NCBI RefSeq assembly: GCF_004344915.1
Contig: NZ_SKFG01000003.1
Coordinates: 1 to 64,000 of the forward strand
Reading direction: 5' to 3'
From: Paenibacillus albiflavus
Lineage (GTDB): Bacteria; Bacillota; Bacilli; Paenibacillales; NBRC-103111
Length of the DNA stretch: 64,000 bases
This document shows positions 35,571 through 44,647 of the stretch, one piece after another. Position 1 is the stretch's first letter. Each line of letters begins with the position of its first letter. Under the pieces are notes generated by a model. That model was not told the origin of the DNA, searched no databases, and saw only the letters and a list, made by a program, of their open reading frames with translations. Both the position numbers and the translations under genes were made by a program.

Positions 35571-36128
35571 TTAACTATCTTTCCGTCCATTGAATCTACC
35601 CATCATAATCGTGTTATAGTATTTGCCGTCTGACAGGATTTTGTCGTTCTTCAATACGCCTTCTATTTCAAATCCAAGCTTTTGATACAGTCGGATTGCC
35701 TTATCATTGGTTTCTAACACACTTAAGTTGATTTTGGTAATGCTATTTGTATCAGCCCAATCAATAGATACTTTTAGCAAATTTTTGCCTATTCCGTATC
35801 CCCAGAATTCCTTTAAAATACAGACTCCAAATTCAACTTTATGAGCCAATCGTTTTAAAGAATTACCTTGGCATCTTGAGAATCCAACAATTCGATCATC
35901 CACTTGCGCAACTAAGAACAGGTTCCTTGGGCTAGCTGAATCCGCCTGTATGAGCTGTTCAAACCCAAGCACATCAATGAAAGCTTCCCCGCTTTCACGA
36001 TCCATATTCTCCGTCTCTCCATCAATTTGCATACGTATTTCAGATAACACTTTGGCATCTTGTTCCTCTGCTGATCTTATAATATAATTCACTCCATTAA
36101 CATCAAACTCTTGTTTGTCTATTATCAT
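35571..36128 (-). CDS. GNAT family N-acetyltransferase
   Basis: About 185 residues. The acetyl-CoA loop is LKEFWGYGIGKNLLKVSIDW, with Trp-Gly-Tyr replacing the usual RGxG entry; KINLSVLETNDKAIRLYQKLGF is motif B. It resembles RimJ/RimL-like acetyltransferases in length. ATG 36128 is preceded by GGAGGTTAAC; an earlier frame start lacks such a site. Confidence 0.87.
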   Translation of the reverse strand: MIIDKQEFDVNGVNYIIRSAEEQDAKVLSEIRMQIDGETENMDRESGEAFIDVLGFEQLIQADSASPRNLFLVAQVDDRIVGFSRCQGNSLKRLAHKVEFGVCILKEFWGYGIGKNLLKVSIDWADTNSITKINLSVLETNDKAIRLYQKLGFEIEGVLKNDKILSDGKYYNTIMMGRFNGRKDS

Positions 36129-36309
36129 GTTAACCTCCAATAAAGATAATGAAAGAGCCTCATTATTGAAGCTCTTCATACTACAAGATTAATTCAATTT
36201 GTAATCGACAACAAACGGTCGCGAAACTCATAATTGCCTTGCACTATTTTTGTCAGTGATTAGAAGCATACATAAATCAAAGGTATATCATCCGTATCGT
36301 AGATAATGC

Positions 36310-36480
36310 TTAGGCGCGAATCTCAACAAATCGCTTTCCTGCACCAACCAAGCTTAAGCTGCAACCCAGTCCCATAAAAAACGCTGTAAATTCATGAGGA
36401 AGACCTACAGTATGGGTGATAATTAATGAAATTGCAGTAATAATTACTCCCAATCTAATAATTTGTATGCCTTTTAACAT
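36310..36480 (-). CDS. Small two-helix membrane protein
   Basis: 56 residues with two hydrophobic segments (RLGVIITAISLIITHTVGL, FTAFFMGLGCSLSLVGAG) and basic ends. Start ATG 36480 lies nine bases after GGGGG. No family recognised. It stands alone, with about 180 bases free on each side, so it is likely transcribed from its own promoter. Confidence 0.55.
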   Translation of the reverse strand: MLKGIQIIRLGVIITAISLIITHTVGLPHEFTAFFMGLGCSLSLVGAGKRFVEIRA

Positions 36481-36672
36481 AACAAAAATCCCCCTGACCA
36501 AAATATAAATTATCTACATAAACTAATTTAAATCATACCCTAGAAATTACTTTAAATAAACATAAAATTTCCAAAAAATCCAACCCCCCCCTTACAATCC
36601 ATCACATCCCCCGACGTTGCTGTGTCGCAAACCGGTGGATTTTGCTATAGTCATAATTTCAGCAACCCCTAA

Positions 36673-37286
36673 TTATTCAAAAAAAATCTCACCCTTGCAC
36701 TCTAAGGCGAAGCGTTCTTGATATTGTTTTTGAAATGAAATTTTTCGATCAAAAATAGCTTTGGACAACTCATAATTAAGTACATTTCTGTTGTTTTGAA
36801 TGTACTCCGCAGTCTCGTCGCTCTCCCACAGATTAATGGCATCGAACACGTTCTCTTCCCGATGTGCGCTAACTTGGAACTTTAACCATATCTCCAATGA
36901 GCCGAAGTGATCAAGTACATCTGCGTCCTGCACGATTTTTACATAAAAAGGATGTTCATCTCTTTGTCTTCGATTATGCTGCTCAATTACTTCTGAAATT
37001 AATTCTAGCTCTTGTTTCGAGCATTGTTCTCCTAATAGATTGTGGTTAAATGTGCACCCGTTATGTTGTGCGGCTCAATCCCCTTCGTTACATCATGAAA
37101 AAGTGAACCAACATAGATGATATCATCCATTGATGCCTGATCTGGAAACAAATTCTCTCTTAATTTCAAGGCGATTTTGCCGACCCGCTCACCATGATAA
37201 TAAATAAATCCACGTTCTCTTCGGAGATGGGATTTGCGTTTACTCATCGTTTTGAGCGCAATTTCATTTATTGTTTGGATGTTCAA
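36673..37286 (-). pseudogene. HD-domain phosphohydrolase, frameshifted
   Basis: The first part, from a TTG at 37286, carries IYYHGERVGKIAL (first metal His) and GSLFHDVTKGIEPHNITGA (the HD pair and a later His), then shifts frame near 37040 after GAHLT. In the other frame the protein continues NLLGEQCSKQELELISEVIE, VKIVQDADVLDHFGS with the last metal Asp, and a C-terminal region to 36673. All HD ligands are present if the frames are joined. One small indel has therefore split a formerly standard HD enzyme of about 200 residues. Confidence 0.78.
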
Positions 37287-37340
37287 TTGAATTCACTTCA
37301 CTTTCGTAAAGGGTATTTCATAGCATATCAATTGTATGAG

Positions 37341-37826
37341 TTAAGTCCTCTTTACTGACTCCTTAATCGTTCGTTGTTCTTCCTCGTCCCAAATCTCATA
37401 AATTTCAAAAGTCCCTTCTTCAAAAAAGAACGGCAACCTTCTCTTAAACCAGGATTGCATCGGGTAATCCATTACTTCATCAATTGGAATCCACTTAAGC
37501 TCTCCTTCGGGCGGATTCTCCAGCAGCTCACCTTCAAAAGTCTTCGTTATGTAGTTAAACACCATATATCTGTGATTCTTCTGTGGATCAACATATTCAT
37601 CAAGACCCTTATAGATTAAATCCTTAACGATCAGTCCTGTTTCTTCGCGAACTTCCCGTATAGCTCCTTCTGTTAAGCTTTCTGGAAAATCCACTTTTCC
37701 ACCTGGTCCAATCCAGCCTGGAATACCAAGTTTCTCGGGTCGATTAATAAGTAAAATTCGATCTTCATCTTGAACAATACACATGGTATACATAACGACT
37801 TTAATATCTGAATGCTTCGATGTCAT
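37341..37826 (-). CDS. Nudix hydrolase, MutT/8-oxo-dGTPase-like
   Basis: 161 residues; the box is GGKVDFPESLTEGAIREVRE followed by ETG. PEKLGIPGWIGPGGKVD and MYTMCIVQDEDRILLINR resemble the YvcI/MTH1-like branch that cleans oxidised nucleotides. ATG 37826 follows AGGAGAT. It is 9 bases downstream of the cupin gene and likely co-transcribed. Confidence 0.88.
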   Translation of the reverse strand: MTSKHSDIKVVMYTMCIVQDEDRILLINRPEKLGIPGWIGPGGKVDFPESLTEGAIREVREETGLIVKDLIYKGLDEYVDPQKNHRYMVFNYITKTFEGELLENPPEGELKWIPIDEVMDYPMQSWFKRRLPFFFEEGTFEIYEIWDEEEQRTIKESVKRT

Positions 37827-37835
37827 TATAATCTC

Positions 37836-38219
37836 CTATTCTGTTTCAAGCCTTATCTCTTTCATTATTTCTAGGGGTTCAAGTTGATCGGACTCAACGA
37901 CTATGGCGCATAGCCCGTTCTCTGATGACACTTCATGCCACTCTCCTGCATTCCACAGAACCAACTGCCCCTTGGATATCGGAATTCGGATACCCTCTCC
38001 GCCAGTTGCCCAACCTTCGCCATCCACAACAATGAACATCTGGGGGATCACAGCTTCATGCCCACCAATAAGACCATCCTTGTCTAAATGCATGCAAGCC
38101 ATTTGGATGATGTCTAACTGCTTATCTAGCAGACGCATAATTGGTGTAATAACCAAATTTTTGCTGCCGTACTTATCGATTGCATTTCCTGCACTTTGAT
38201 CAAAACTAAACAATCTCAT
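37836..38219 (-). CDS. Cupin-domain protein
   Basis: About 127 residues. MRLFSFDQSAGNAIDKYGSK begins a short single cupin barrel; the metal-binding His residues are in LIGGHEAVIPQ and NAGEWHEVSSE, with the PQMFIVVDGEGW strand between. Cupins of this kind are metal-dependent oxygenases, isomerases or sensors. ATG 38219 is chosen because TATGGAGG lies eight bases upstream; an open frame to 38309 overlaps the neighbouring GNAT gene. Confidence 0.8.
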   Translation of the reverse strand: MRLFSFDQSAGNAIDKYGSKNLVITPIMRLLDKQLDIIQMACMHLDKDGLIGGHEAVIPQMFIVVDGEGWATGGEGIRIPISKGQLVLWNAGEWHEVSSENGLCAIVVESDQLEPLEIMKEIRLETE

Positions 38220-38247
38220 AATCATAGCCTCCATAATCAATAGATCA

Positions 38248-38805
38248 TTATATTTTGGCGTATATGCAAGTATCTCTGATTTCTTGACCATCGGCTGACA
38301 AATCATCATTCTTCAAAATACCTTCTAATGTATAACCCATTTTCTCAGGAATTGCGCGACTCTTGTGATTCAACGCATCACAACGTATTTCGACCCTACG
38401 TGCTTTTAACTCCGTAAATGCAAATTGGGTAATTCCTTGCACAGCTTCGCCTATATAACCTTTACCACTATAACGTGAATCAATCCAGTATCCAATTTCG
38501 AACTTGGGAACATTCCAATTAATATGATGAAAGCCAGATATGCCGATAAACTGCAGTGTATCCTTGAGAAAAATATGAAATCTCAAATCCTCACGTTTAA
38601 TAAAATTCGCCTTAGCGGTTCGAGCATTTGATTCAATCGTTTCCTCTGTCTGTTCCTTATTAGCAAAAGGCATCCATGGCTTCAAATCATCAATCGATGC
38701 TTGAATTGCTTCATATGCTGCTTTACCATCGCCTTCTTCAGGCATACGAATCAATAATCGATCTGTAAAGAATTGAGTGGGAAAATCTAATAATATGGGA
38801 TTCAT
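38248..38805 (-). CDS. RimJ/RimL-type N-acetyltransferase
   Basis: 185 residues. FFTDRLLIRMPEEGDG is the family opening; IGYWIDSRYSGKGYIGEAVQ holds the acetyl-CoA loop, and RRVEIRCDALNHKSRAIPEK the motif B region. This branch acetylates ribosomal protein N-termini or small amines. ATG 38805 lies eight bases after AAAAGGAG; the TTG two codons earlier is less likely. Confidence 0.88.
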   Translation of the reverse strand: MNPILLDFPTQFFTDRLLIRMPEEGDGKAAYEAIQASIDDLKPWMPFANKEQTEETIESNARTAKANFIKREDLRFHIFLKDTLQFIGISGFHHINWNVPKFEIGYWIDSRYSGKGYIGEAVQGITQFAFTELKARRVEIRCDALNHKSRAIPEKMGYTLEGILKNDDLSADGQEIRDTCIYAKI

Positions 38806-38903
38806 AGTCAATTCTCCTTTTCAAAACTCGAGTATGGTTCGAAAAATTTTCCGATTCAAAGGCAGCTTCAATCGGCATAAATTTGATCTTCACGTGCCTT
38901 TCG

Positions 38904-39563
38904 CTATTTTCCATTATAAATAACTTTACTTGTCCCGCCTAACATGTAATCATATTCGAACAATTGAAGCGTTCGCTCCTTTATTCGATTCTTAATTGCG
39001 ATTTGTTCATTTACGCGCCCCTGCGATCCAATGTTGTATTCGCTATCACTTTGAAAAGTACTCTCCACAAACTCTGATTCTTTCAAATGGTTCTGCAGCC
39101 ATCCTTTCTGTGAAGCAATTAGAAGGTCCTTTTGTTCCTGATTTAATTTAGCTAGGACTGTCTTGTAGATGGTATTCAGTTCTTTATCCCAGATATCTGT
39201 ATATTTACCCTCTAGTTGAATCCAATCTCCCATGGAGAAATTAGTCGAGTTCTGAAAAGCATCACTCTCTTGTTTATAATCTTGATCGATTAGATTAGAT
39301 CGGGTTAATACGGGTAAATTTTCAAATAAACCATATGTACCGTAATACGTCGTTTTATCATCGTTACCCACTTGAGTTTCACTTATTTTTACGGCATCAT
39401 TGTTTGCTTCTTTATCATTTAGCGTACTCTGAGGTTGTTGGGTGTTCACAGAAGTTGAAGATGAATTACTTGGAGTTGGTGCAGCTACATTCGCTTTGTC
39501 AGCGCAACCACTTAATACAATCATGCTAACTAGTATAAGCATAATTATTTTTTTGGAATTCAT
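38904..39563 (-). CDS. Lipoprotein with LprI-like (DUF1311) domain
   Basis: 219 residues. The signal ends VLSGC (Cys20), followed by a Ser/Thr/Asn-rich linker to about residue 60. Residues about 110-205 contain WDKELNTIYKTVLAKLNQEQ and LLIASQKGWLQNHLKES, the pattern of DUF1311/LprI, a family whose members include lysozyme inhibitors. It is likely an exported envelope protein; an inhibitor role is inference. ATG 39563 follows AAGGGG. Confidence 0.78.
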   Translation of the reverse strand: MNSKKIIMLILVSMIVLSGCADKANVAAPTPSNSSSTSVNTQQPQSTLNDKEANNDAVKISETQVGNDDKTTYYGTYGLFENLPVLTRSNLIDQDYKQESDAFQNSTNFSMGDWIQLEGKYTDIWDKELNTIYKTVLAKLNQEQKDLLIASQKGWLQNHLKESEFVESTFQSDSEYNIGSQGRVNEQIAIKNRIKERTLQLFEYDYMLGGTSKVIYNGK

Positions 39564-39632
39564 ACGTTCCCCTTATAGTAAAGAATGGTTGCATCCAACA
39601 ACTTGATTCAACAACTCGGATTGTCCCACATC

Positions 39633-40355
39633 CTAATCATTTAATCTGCATATGACATTGCCATTGTCCTGCAGCACAATTGAAAAGCCTGCCTGAATCA
39701 ATTCATCCCTTAATTCATTTGCTTTCAAATGCCTTCGAGTTGGTAGCCACCAGCTATTTTCCATAAACATGGCATCTGGATAATCCTCTGGAGATGCAAT
39801 TCGATCATATACCATTCCTGTGTCTTGACTATAATAGGAGTCTCTACCATACACACGATCATCATTAAACATGGCGGTTGCAATTACATAATAACCACTC
39901 TTCTTTAACCCTGATCTAATTACAGCAAATAGCTTGGCGCGATCTTGGTCCGTTACAATGCTCTGAAGACAATAATTATCCAAAATGAGGTCATATTCCT
40001 GCTCCAAACGGTCCATTTCCAATAAATCTTGATTCTTATAGTAAATCGCTAATTGACGTGCTTCTGCCATCGACTTGGCAAGCTCAATTGCCGTTGGTGA
40101 TATATCAATGGCATCAACCGTAAAACCCCGTTCAGCTAAGAAACATGCTCCAGCCCCTGTACCACAGCCATATTCAAACACGCGAGATTGCTTCGACTGA
40201 AGCTGAACGAATTCCATCGCTTTTTCCAAAAACGGTCTCATCATAAAATGATCAAACGTATATTTGCCAGGCTCATGATACTGATCCCATGCTTTTATTT
40301 GATTCGCTTTCATTTCCTGGTAAGATTGTTCATGTTCTTCATAATAATATTTCAT
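39633..40355 (-). CDS. Class I SAM-dependent methyltransferase
   Basis: 240 residues. VFEYGCGTGAGACFLAERGF is motif I, VDAIDISPTAIELAK supplies the ribose-binding Asp, and YDLILDNYCLQSI is the motif IV region. The DNYCLQ/LH pattern is found in tellurite/thiopurine-type methyltransferases. ATG 40355 follows AAAGGTGAG. It lies 40 bases downstream of the UppS-type gene. Confidence 0.86.
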   Translation of the reverse strand: MKYYYEEHEQSYQEMKANQIKAWDQYHEPGKYTFDHFMMRPFLEKAMEFVQLQSKQSRVFEYGCGTGAGACFLAERGFTVDAIDISPTAIELAKSMAEARQLAIYYKNQDLLEMDRLEQEYDLILDNYCLQSIVTDQDRAKLFAVIRSGLKKSGYYVIATAMFNDDRVYGRDSYYSQDTGMVYDRIASPEDYPDAMFMENSWWLPTRRHLKANELRDELIQAGFSIVLQDNGNVICRLND

Positions 40356-40394
40356 TTATGTATGCTCACCTTTATTCCATTTGATCTTTTTAAT

Positions 40395-41132
40395 CTAATT
40401 GGATATAGCTTCTAACTTTCTGCTCTGATACACACTTATTGCCTCTTTGAGGGCATACAAGTCAAAATCTGGCCATAATGTTTTGGTAAACCACAGCTCG
40501 GATTTGGCAGATTGCCATAACAAAAAATTACTCAATCTATGTTCCCCGCTGGTCCGAATTATTAAATCAGGTGACGGGCAGTCTTTTGTATATAGATATT
40601 TTTCAAATAGATCCTCATCCAGCTCTTCAATATTTTGATTTTCTTCTGCATATCTTTTGATCGCTTGGATAATTTCCGCTTTACCGCCATAGTTCATTGC
40701 AAAATTTAATACCATCCCTGTGTTCATACTCGTTAAATCTTTAGCCTTTTGCATAATATCCTGTATACTTTCTGGAAATCTCGATAGATTCCCAATAAAT
40801 TTGACTTGAACATTATGGCTGATCAGTTCACTCAGAATCTCATCTTGGAAAAAAAGCTGTGGCAAACTTACGAGATAATTCACTTCTTCAATTGGCCTGG
40901 CCCAATTTTCCGTTGAAAAAGCATATAAAGTTAAATATTTGATCTTTAACGTATAACAATTACGAATAGTTTCTCGCATTGACTGCATACCTGCATAATG
41001 CCCTGCAGTTCTTGGCATTCCTTTTCTTGTGGCCCATCGCCCATTCCCATCCATCATAATCGCAATATGCTCAGGTATGATATCAAACTGGTCGTAAGTA
41101 GACTCTTTGGGTGATTTTTTAAAGAACAACAT
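40395..41132 (-). CDS. uppS: Isoprenyl transferase (undecaprenyl diphosphate synthase-like)
   Basis: 245 residues, cytosolic cis-prenyltransferase that extends isoprenyl diphosphates. Region I IAIMMDGNGRWATRKG has the catalytic Asp28; LTLYAFSTENWARP and the C-terminal IIRTSGEHRLSNFLLWQSAK are complete. The usual UppS continues AYAELYF where this one has SAKSELWF. Typical uppS lies beside cdsA and frr; here it stands among GNAT and methyltransferase genes, so it is more likely a second, specialised copy. ATG 41132 follows AAGGAGG. Confidence 0.88.
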   Translation of the reverse strand: MLFFKKSPKESTYDQFDIIPEHIAIMMDGNGRWATRKGMPRTAGHYAGMQSMRETIRNCYTLKIKYLTLYAFSTENWARPIEEVNYLVSLPQLFFQDEILSELISHNVQVKFIGNLSRFPESIQDIMQKAKDLTSMNTGMVLNFAMNYGGKAEIIQAIKRYAEENQNIEELDEDLFEKYLYTKDCPSPDLIIRTSGEHRLSNFLLWQSAKSELWFTKTLWPDFDLYALKEAISVYQSRKLEAISN

Positions 41133-41168
41133 TCAAATCCTCCTTAAATCAATCTCATTACGCAACAC

Positions 41169-41741
41169 CTAATCCATCAAATTCATCACCAAAAATTCAA
41201 TCTCTTGTTCATTCCGCTTATTAATAAAGCGTATACCTTTGACAAATCCAACACGTTCGTAGACTTTGATCGCTCTCTCATTGAATGTGGCAACGACAAG
41301 CTGGAAGCTGTGGGCCGGGTAAAGTTCTTTGAGAAAATGAATGGCTTGTGTCAAGAATTGCTGACCACTGCCCTTGCCTGTAATATCAGGCTTCATACCC
41401 AATCCAATATCTATTTTCGATGGATCATTGTAGATGCCAATCTGGTGTCCAATTGGCAAACGAGCAGCATTACCGCTACAGATAAAACCGATTAAATCTC
41501 CTTTAAAGTCTAATGCCGCATAATAGTCGCCTTCCAATAATTCAGCTATATCCTCATCGGTTTCTTCCATATCATAGAAGGAATACTCACCTGGATACCT
41601 CCATTTGCAAATGATCGCCGCAAATTCCTCAGTCATCGGTTGGAAGCGATATTGTTGCACAATCGCAATTATTTCTTCTGCACTCTCATCAGACGTCTTA
41701 TCTTTGGTATAATCCACATGTTTAGCTAGTTTACTTTTCAT
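41169..41741 (-). CDS. GNAT family N-acetyltransferase
   Basis: 190 residues. The core runs from MTEEFAAIICKWRYPGEYSF through IDIGLGMKPDITGKGSGQQF, the acetyl-CoA loop, to FQLVVATFNERAIKVYERVG. The KWRY-x-x-x-Y-x-x-Y segment is shared with a Bacillota RimJ/L subgroup. ATG 41741 follows AAGGAG. It lies 13 bases after the TPR gene stop codon direction-wise upstream neighbour, in one run. Confidence 0.86.
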   Translation of the reverse strand: MKSKLAKHVDYTKDKTSDESAEEIIAIVQQYRFQPMTEEFAAIICKWRYPGEYSFYDMEETDEDIAELLEGDYYAALDFKGDLIGFICSGNAARLPIGHQIGIYNDPSKIDIGLGMKPDITGKGSGQQFLTQAIHFLKELYPAHSFQLVVATFNERAIKVYERVGFVKGIRFINKRNEQEIEFLVMNLMD

Positions 41742-41754
41742 ATTGTTCTACTCC

Positions 41755-42237
41755 TTATTTCCAAGTTTGATCCAACTTATCAGAATAAAATGAGATCGCT
41801 CTGCTATAAGATTGGATGCCAGTATCATTACTCGTTTCTAATAATTGCTGTAAGACGATCTCCATTGCCTTGCTGTAATCTTTTAGATTATAGAGCACCA
41901 TTGCATAAAAAATTCGGAATTCTCTTTGGTCAGGGTACTCCTGAATCGCTTGTTCAAATAACAATTTCGACTCATCATACAACCCCAAAGCCCGATATGT
42001 ACTGCCTAAGCCCAAATAGGCTCCTTGTCTTTCTTCGCCTAATAACCCTAGTTCTAACGCTTTCGTATAATAAGGGACTGCCTCACTCTCACTTCCGAGT
42101 GCATCATGAACCCATGCGCATTGAAACCAAACTAAAGGATTGATCGGTTCTAACGTTATTAATTTGAGCAATACGGATCTTGCTTCTTCCAAATGTCCCG
42201 CTTCTCTTAATTGAATGGCTTTAGCTAAGTCTGTCAC
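41755..42237 (-). CDS. Tetratricopeptide-repeat protein
   Basis: About 160 residues made of four TPR helical hairpins (LAKAIQLREAGHLEEARSVL, NPLVWFQCAWVHDALGSES, GAYLGLGSTYRALGLYDES, EFRIFYAMVLYNLKDYSKAM). It should act as a protein-binding scaffold in the cytoplasm. A GTG at 42237 has GAGGTGG upstream; a GTG at 42246 lies within that site. It follows the Nif3-like gene by a few bases. Confidence 0.82.
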   Translation of the reverse strand: MTDLAKAIQLREAGHLEEARSVLLKLITLEPINPLVWFQCAWVHDALGSESEAVPYYTKALELGLLGEERQGAYLGLGSTYRALGLYDESKLLFEQAIQEYPDQREFRIFYAMVLYNLKDYSKAMEIVLQQLLETSNDTGIQSYSRAISFYSDKLDQTWK

Positions 42238-42253
42238 CGTATCCACCTCTTCG

Positions 42254-43030
42254 TTAAGTATTTAAGTCACCCATAACTTCAATATGCTCTTCGTGCAGCT
42301 GCACAAGCTCAATCTCCTGAAATCTCTCTTGAAGCTTGAGCGCCAGCGATCTGACACCGAAAATCTCCGTGAACGTATGACTTCCCACAATTAGATTCAT
42401 CTGAATAAACTTGGCGTATTGCACAGTGTATAGACTTTTTTCACCAGTTATATAGACATCGCAATTACTATTCGTAGCTTCCCTTAGTTGGTTCGTCCCA
42501 TTCCCTGCCCCTGTCACCATGCCGATTCTACGAATTTGCAGGTTGTTATACTTTTGATAATAAACTTTCTCATCTAGTAAATTTGTCATTCTCTCTACCA
42601 AAGCATCAAGTGAAATAGGCGATTCAAGCTCACCGATCCCGATCGAGCTGGTGCCATCGATATGTTGAGATTGCTGAACAATCTTATCTGCTCCTAGTAA
42701 ATGCAGCAATGAATTGCATGTCCCAAAGCTGACGTAATCAAGCGGTAAATGAATATAGAAATGAGCGATATTGTTTTCTGTCAAAAGCTCAATGCATCGT
42801 TCCTTCATGCCATAAACAAAATCCCATGCATCATGATGAGTTACAATTAATTCAACCTTGTTCTCTGCAGCTTGCATAATGATTTCTGGCGTGATATTCG
42901 TTGCATAGCCTATTTTTCGATATATTTTACTAGAAAAGTTACAATAACCATACTCATCATCTTCATCAAAATTGATCAGCAATTGACCGAATAATTCATT
43001 AATATACGTTCTGAACTGTTCATATTTCAT
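42254..43030 (-). CDS. Nif3-like dinuclear metal-centre protein
   Basis: 258 residues. Metal ligands of the Nif3/YqfO family are visible: LIVTHHDAWDF (the His pair), HFYIHLPLDYVSFG (His plus Asp) and near the end SHTFTEIFGVRSLA where His and Glu close the site. Family members form toroidal hexamers and may act as GTP-cyclohydrolase-I-like or other hydrolases; role unproven. It is shorter than the main YqfO (about 370 residues), lacking the inserted PII-like domain. ATG 43030 follows AGGAG. Confidence 0.82.
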   Translation of the reverse strand: MKYEQFRTYINELFGQLLINFDEDDEYGYCNFSSKIYRKIGYATNITPEIIMQAAENKVELIVTHHDAWDFVYGMKERCIELLTENNIAHFYIHLPLDYVSFGTCNSLLHLLGADKIVQQSQHIDGTSSIGIGELESPISLDALVERMTNLLDEKVYYQKYNNLQIRRIGMVTGAGNGTNQLREATNSNCDVYITGEKSLYTVQYAKFIQMNLIVGSHTFTEIFGVRSLALKLQERFQEIELVQLHEEHIEVMGDLNT

Positions 43031-43042
43031 AAGAAAATTCTC

Positions 43043-43612
43043 CTATATATGCTTCGTACAATTAAACAGCTCACATGTCCATCCAGAATCGGTACTGCAA
43101 ATGGTTGTTACGGATGTATTACCAATTTTACCCGTACCATCGTAATCGGATAACAACGTTTTGAGCATACATTGTATAAACCCGCCATGCGAAACGACTA
43201 GTATTTTGGCATTAGGATATAGAGCCACTATTTCTTCGATACATTCTCTACCCCGAGACGCAACAACCTCAATCTTCTCGATCCCTAAATCAAGAGCTCG
43301 CCAATCTGCACCCCACTTCTCAATTCGTTCTGGCTCCGTCGTGCCTTCGATCAATCCTCCTCCAACTTCTCTCAGTCTACTATCCGTTACAACGTGAATC
43401 CCGAGACGCTCACCGATCGTTTCGGCTGTCTGTCTAGCTCGAAGAAGATCACTTGAATATATATAATCCCACTGCTCATGCCTCAATCGCTCCGCCAACT
43501 TGCTGGCTTGCATCATTCCTTCTTCATCTAAAGGGATATCAGATGATCCCTGTGCTCTGCCTTCTTTGTTCCAACTGGTACTACCATGACGTACAAATCC
43601 GATTTGTGTCAT
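43043..43612 (-). CDS. Histidine phosphatase family protein
   Basis: 189 residues. IGFVRHGSTSWN holds the RHG motif with the phospho-acceptor His; ARQTAETIG with the second Arg, GGGLIEGTT with the catalytic Glu side and VVSHGGFIQ with the second catalytic His are all in order. It is of the PhoE/CobC/GpmB type, cleaving small phosphoesters. The second of two adjacent ATGs (43612) fits GGAG spacing better. It is 12 bases upstream of the Nif3-like gene. Confidence 0.88.
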   Translation of the reverse strand: MTQIGFVRHGSTSWNKEGRAQGSSDIPLDEEGMMQASKLAERLRHEQWDYIYSSDLLRARQTAETIGERLGIHVVTDSRLREVGGGLIEGTTEPERIEKWGADWRALDLGIEKIEVVASRGRECIEEIVALYPNAKILVVSHGGFIQCMLKTLLSDYDGTGKIGNTSVTTICSTDSGWTCELFNCTKHI

Positions 43613-43654
43613 CATGCTCTCCTTTTCTAAGCCCTATATCCAATAACTCTAAAT

Positions 43655-44215
43655 CTATCCCTTGCTCCACCACTCATCTACTGAAATTGAGTACAATAGT
43701 TCTCCATTGCATTCGCTATATTCCTCGGGTAAGTGATCTACGATACATTCAAACTTGAGACCTGATTTTTCAATGATTCTTTTGGATGCCACATTACGGG
43801 GATCAACTTTTGCTACAATCCGCTGCAATTTCATTGTTTCAAAACCATACTGTATCAGATGTGAAGCAGCCTCAGAAGCATAACCGTTCCCCCAGTATTC
43901 TTTGCCAATTAAATAATAAATTTCTTTATCTTCAGGCTTGAAGTCTAGTCCTCCAATACCAATCCATCCAATAAACGTGTTCGAATCCTTTAAGAAAAGC
44001 CCAAAAGAATACTTGAAATTCTCATCCAATCCCTTATCGTAGCTGCGAATCAGCCAGTTGAATAAATGTCTATACTCATCCATAGACATAACATCCATAT
44101 GCATATATTGAAACAAGTCCTTATTCTGCATCAATGCAAAAGACGCTTCAAAGTCATTTTCAACATAAGGTCTTATTATCAAGCGGTTGGTTTCAATTTT
44201 CATCGATTTAATCAT
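43655..44215 (-). CDS. RimJ/RimL-type N-acetyltransferase
   Basis: 186 residues. IETNRLIIRPYVENDFEA opens the fold; YLIGKEYWGNGYASEAASHL holds the acetyl-CoA loop and RIVAKVDPRNVASKRIIEKS motif B. GGAGG is six bases before ATG 44215. It is the first gene of the minus-strand run that continues through the histidine phosphatase; the plus-strand DUF3934-like gene diverges from it. Confidence 0.88.
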   Translation of the reverse strand: MIKSMKIETNRLIIRPYVENDFEASFALMQNKDLFQYMHMDVMSMDEYRHLFNWLIRSYDKGLDENFKYSFGLFLKDSNTFIGWIGIGGLDFKPEDKEIYYLIGKEYWGNGYASEAASHLIQYGFETMKLQRIVAKVDPRNVASKRIIEKSGLKFECIVDHLPEEYSECNGELLYSISVDEWWSKG

Positions 44216-44378
44216 AACTGCCTCCGAAAGTATGTATGATGAGTAACAGATTCCTTTTTCTAATCAGGTCTTTTTAAGCTATTGTCGCATCAAATTGTAA
44301 ATAAAGGAAGAAGTATATTGTTCTTCTGTACATATGGCTTCGAATGTTGTATATTTCATGAAGCATTGAGGTGATAAG

Positions 44379-44534
44379 ATGAGTAAAGGTAAAGGAACTG
44401 GAAGAGGTACCGACAAGAAGGGCTGGAACCGCTGGCAAGCCAGTGCTAACCGGGCCAAGAGCGCTCCAAAGCCTTACAAAAGTAAAGGCACCAAGAATAA
44501 CAATAACGCTAATAAAACGAATAACCCCTCTTAG
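44379..44534 (+). CDS. DUF3934-like small basic protein
   Basis: A 51-residue, very basic protein beginning MSKGKGTGRGTDKKGWNRWQ and continuing ASANRAKSAP, PYKSKGTK and an Asn/Lys-rich tail. The GKKGWNRWQASA core matches what I know of DUF3934, a small Bacillota family of unknown function; basic character suggests nucleic-acid contact. GAGGTGATAAG precedes the ATG at good spacing and a hairpin follows. It is transcribed away from the neighbouring GNAT gene. Confidence 0.75.
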   Translation: MSKGKGTGRGTDKKGWNRWQASANRAKSAPKPYKSKGTKNNNNANKTNNPS

Positions 44535-44555
44535 TGAATGCCCCTAAATAACACT

Positions 44556-44584
44556 AAATCCCTAACATGTGATGTTGGGGATTT
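44556..44584 (+). terminator. Hairpin after the DUF3934-like gene
   Basis: AAATCCCTAACAT pairs with ATGTTGGGGATTT around a 3-base loop, one pair being G-T. The T-rich tail is weak (ATGATTTGATTG). It begins 22 bases past the stop codon. Confidence 0.65.
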
Positions 44585-44647
44585 ATGATTTGATTGTCTG
44601 GACAAGTAGCCATAAACAAAGATGGCGAAATCGTTGACCAAGGAGAT

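Noticed and set aside
36200-36308. Minus-strand reading IIYDTDDIPLIYVCF after the small membrane-protein gene
   Set aside because: Only 15-18 codons with no start; could be a remnant or chance.
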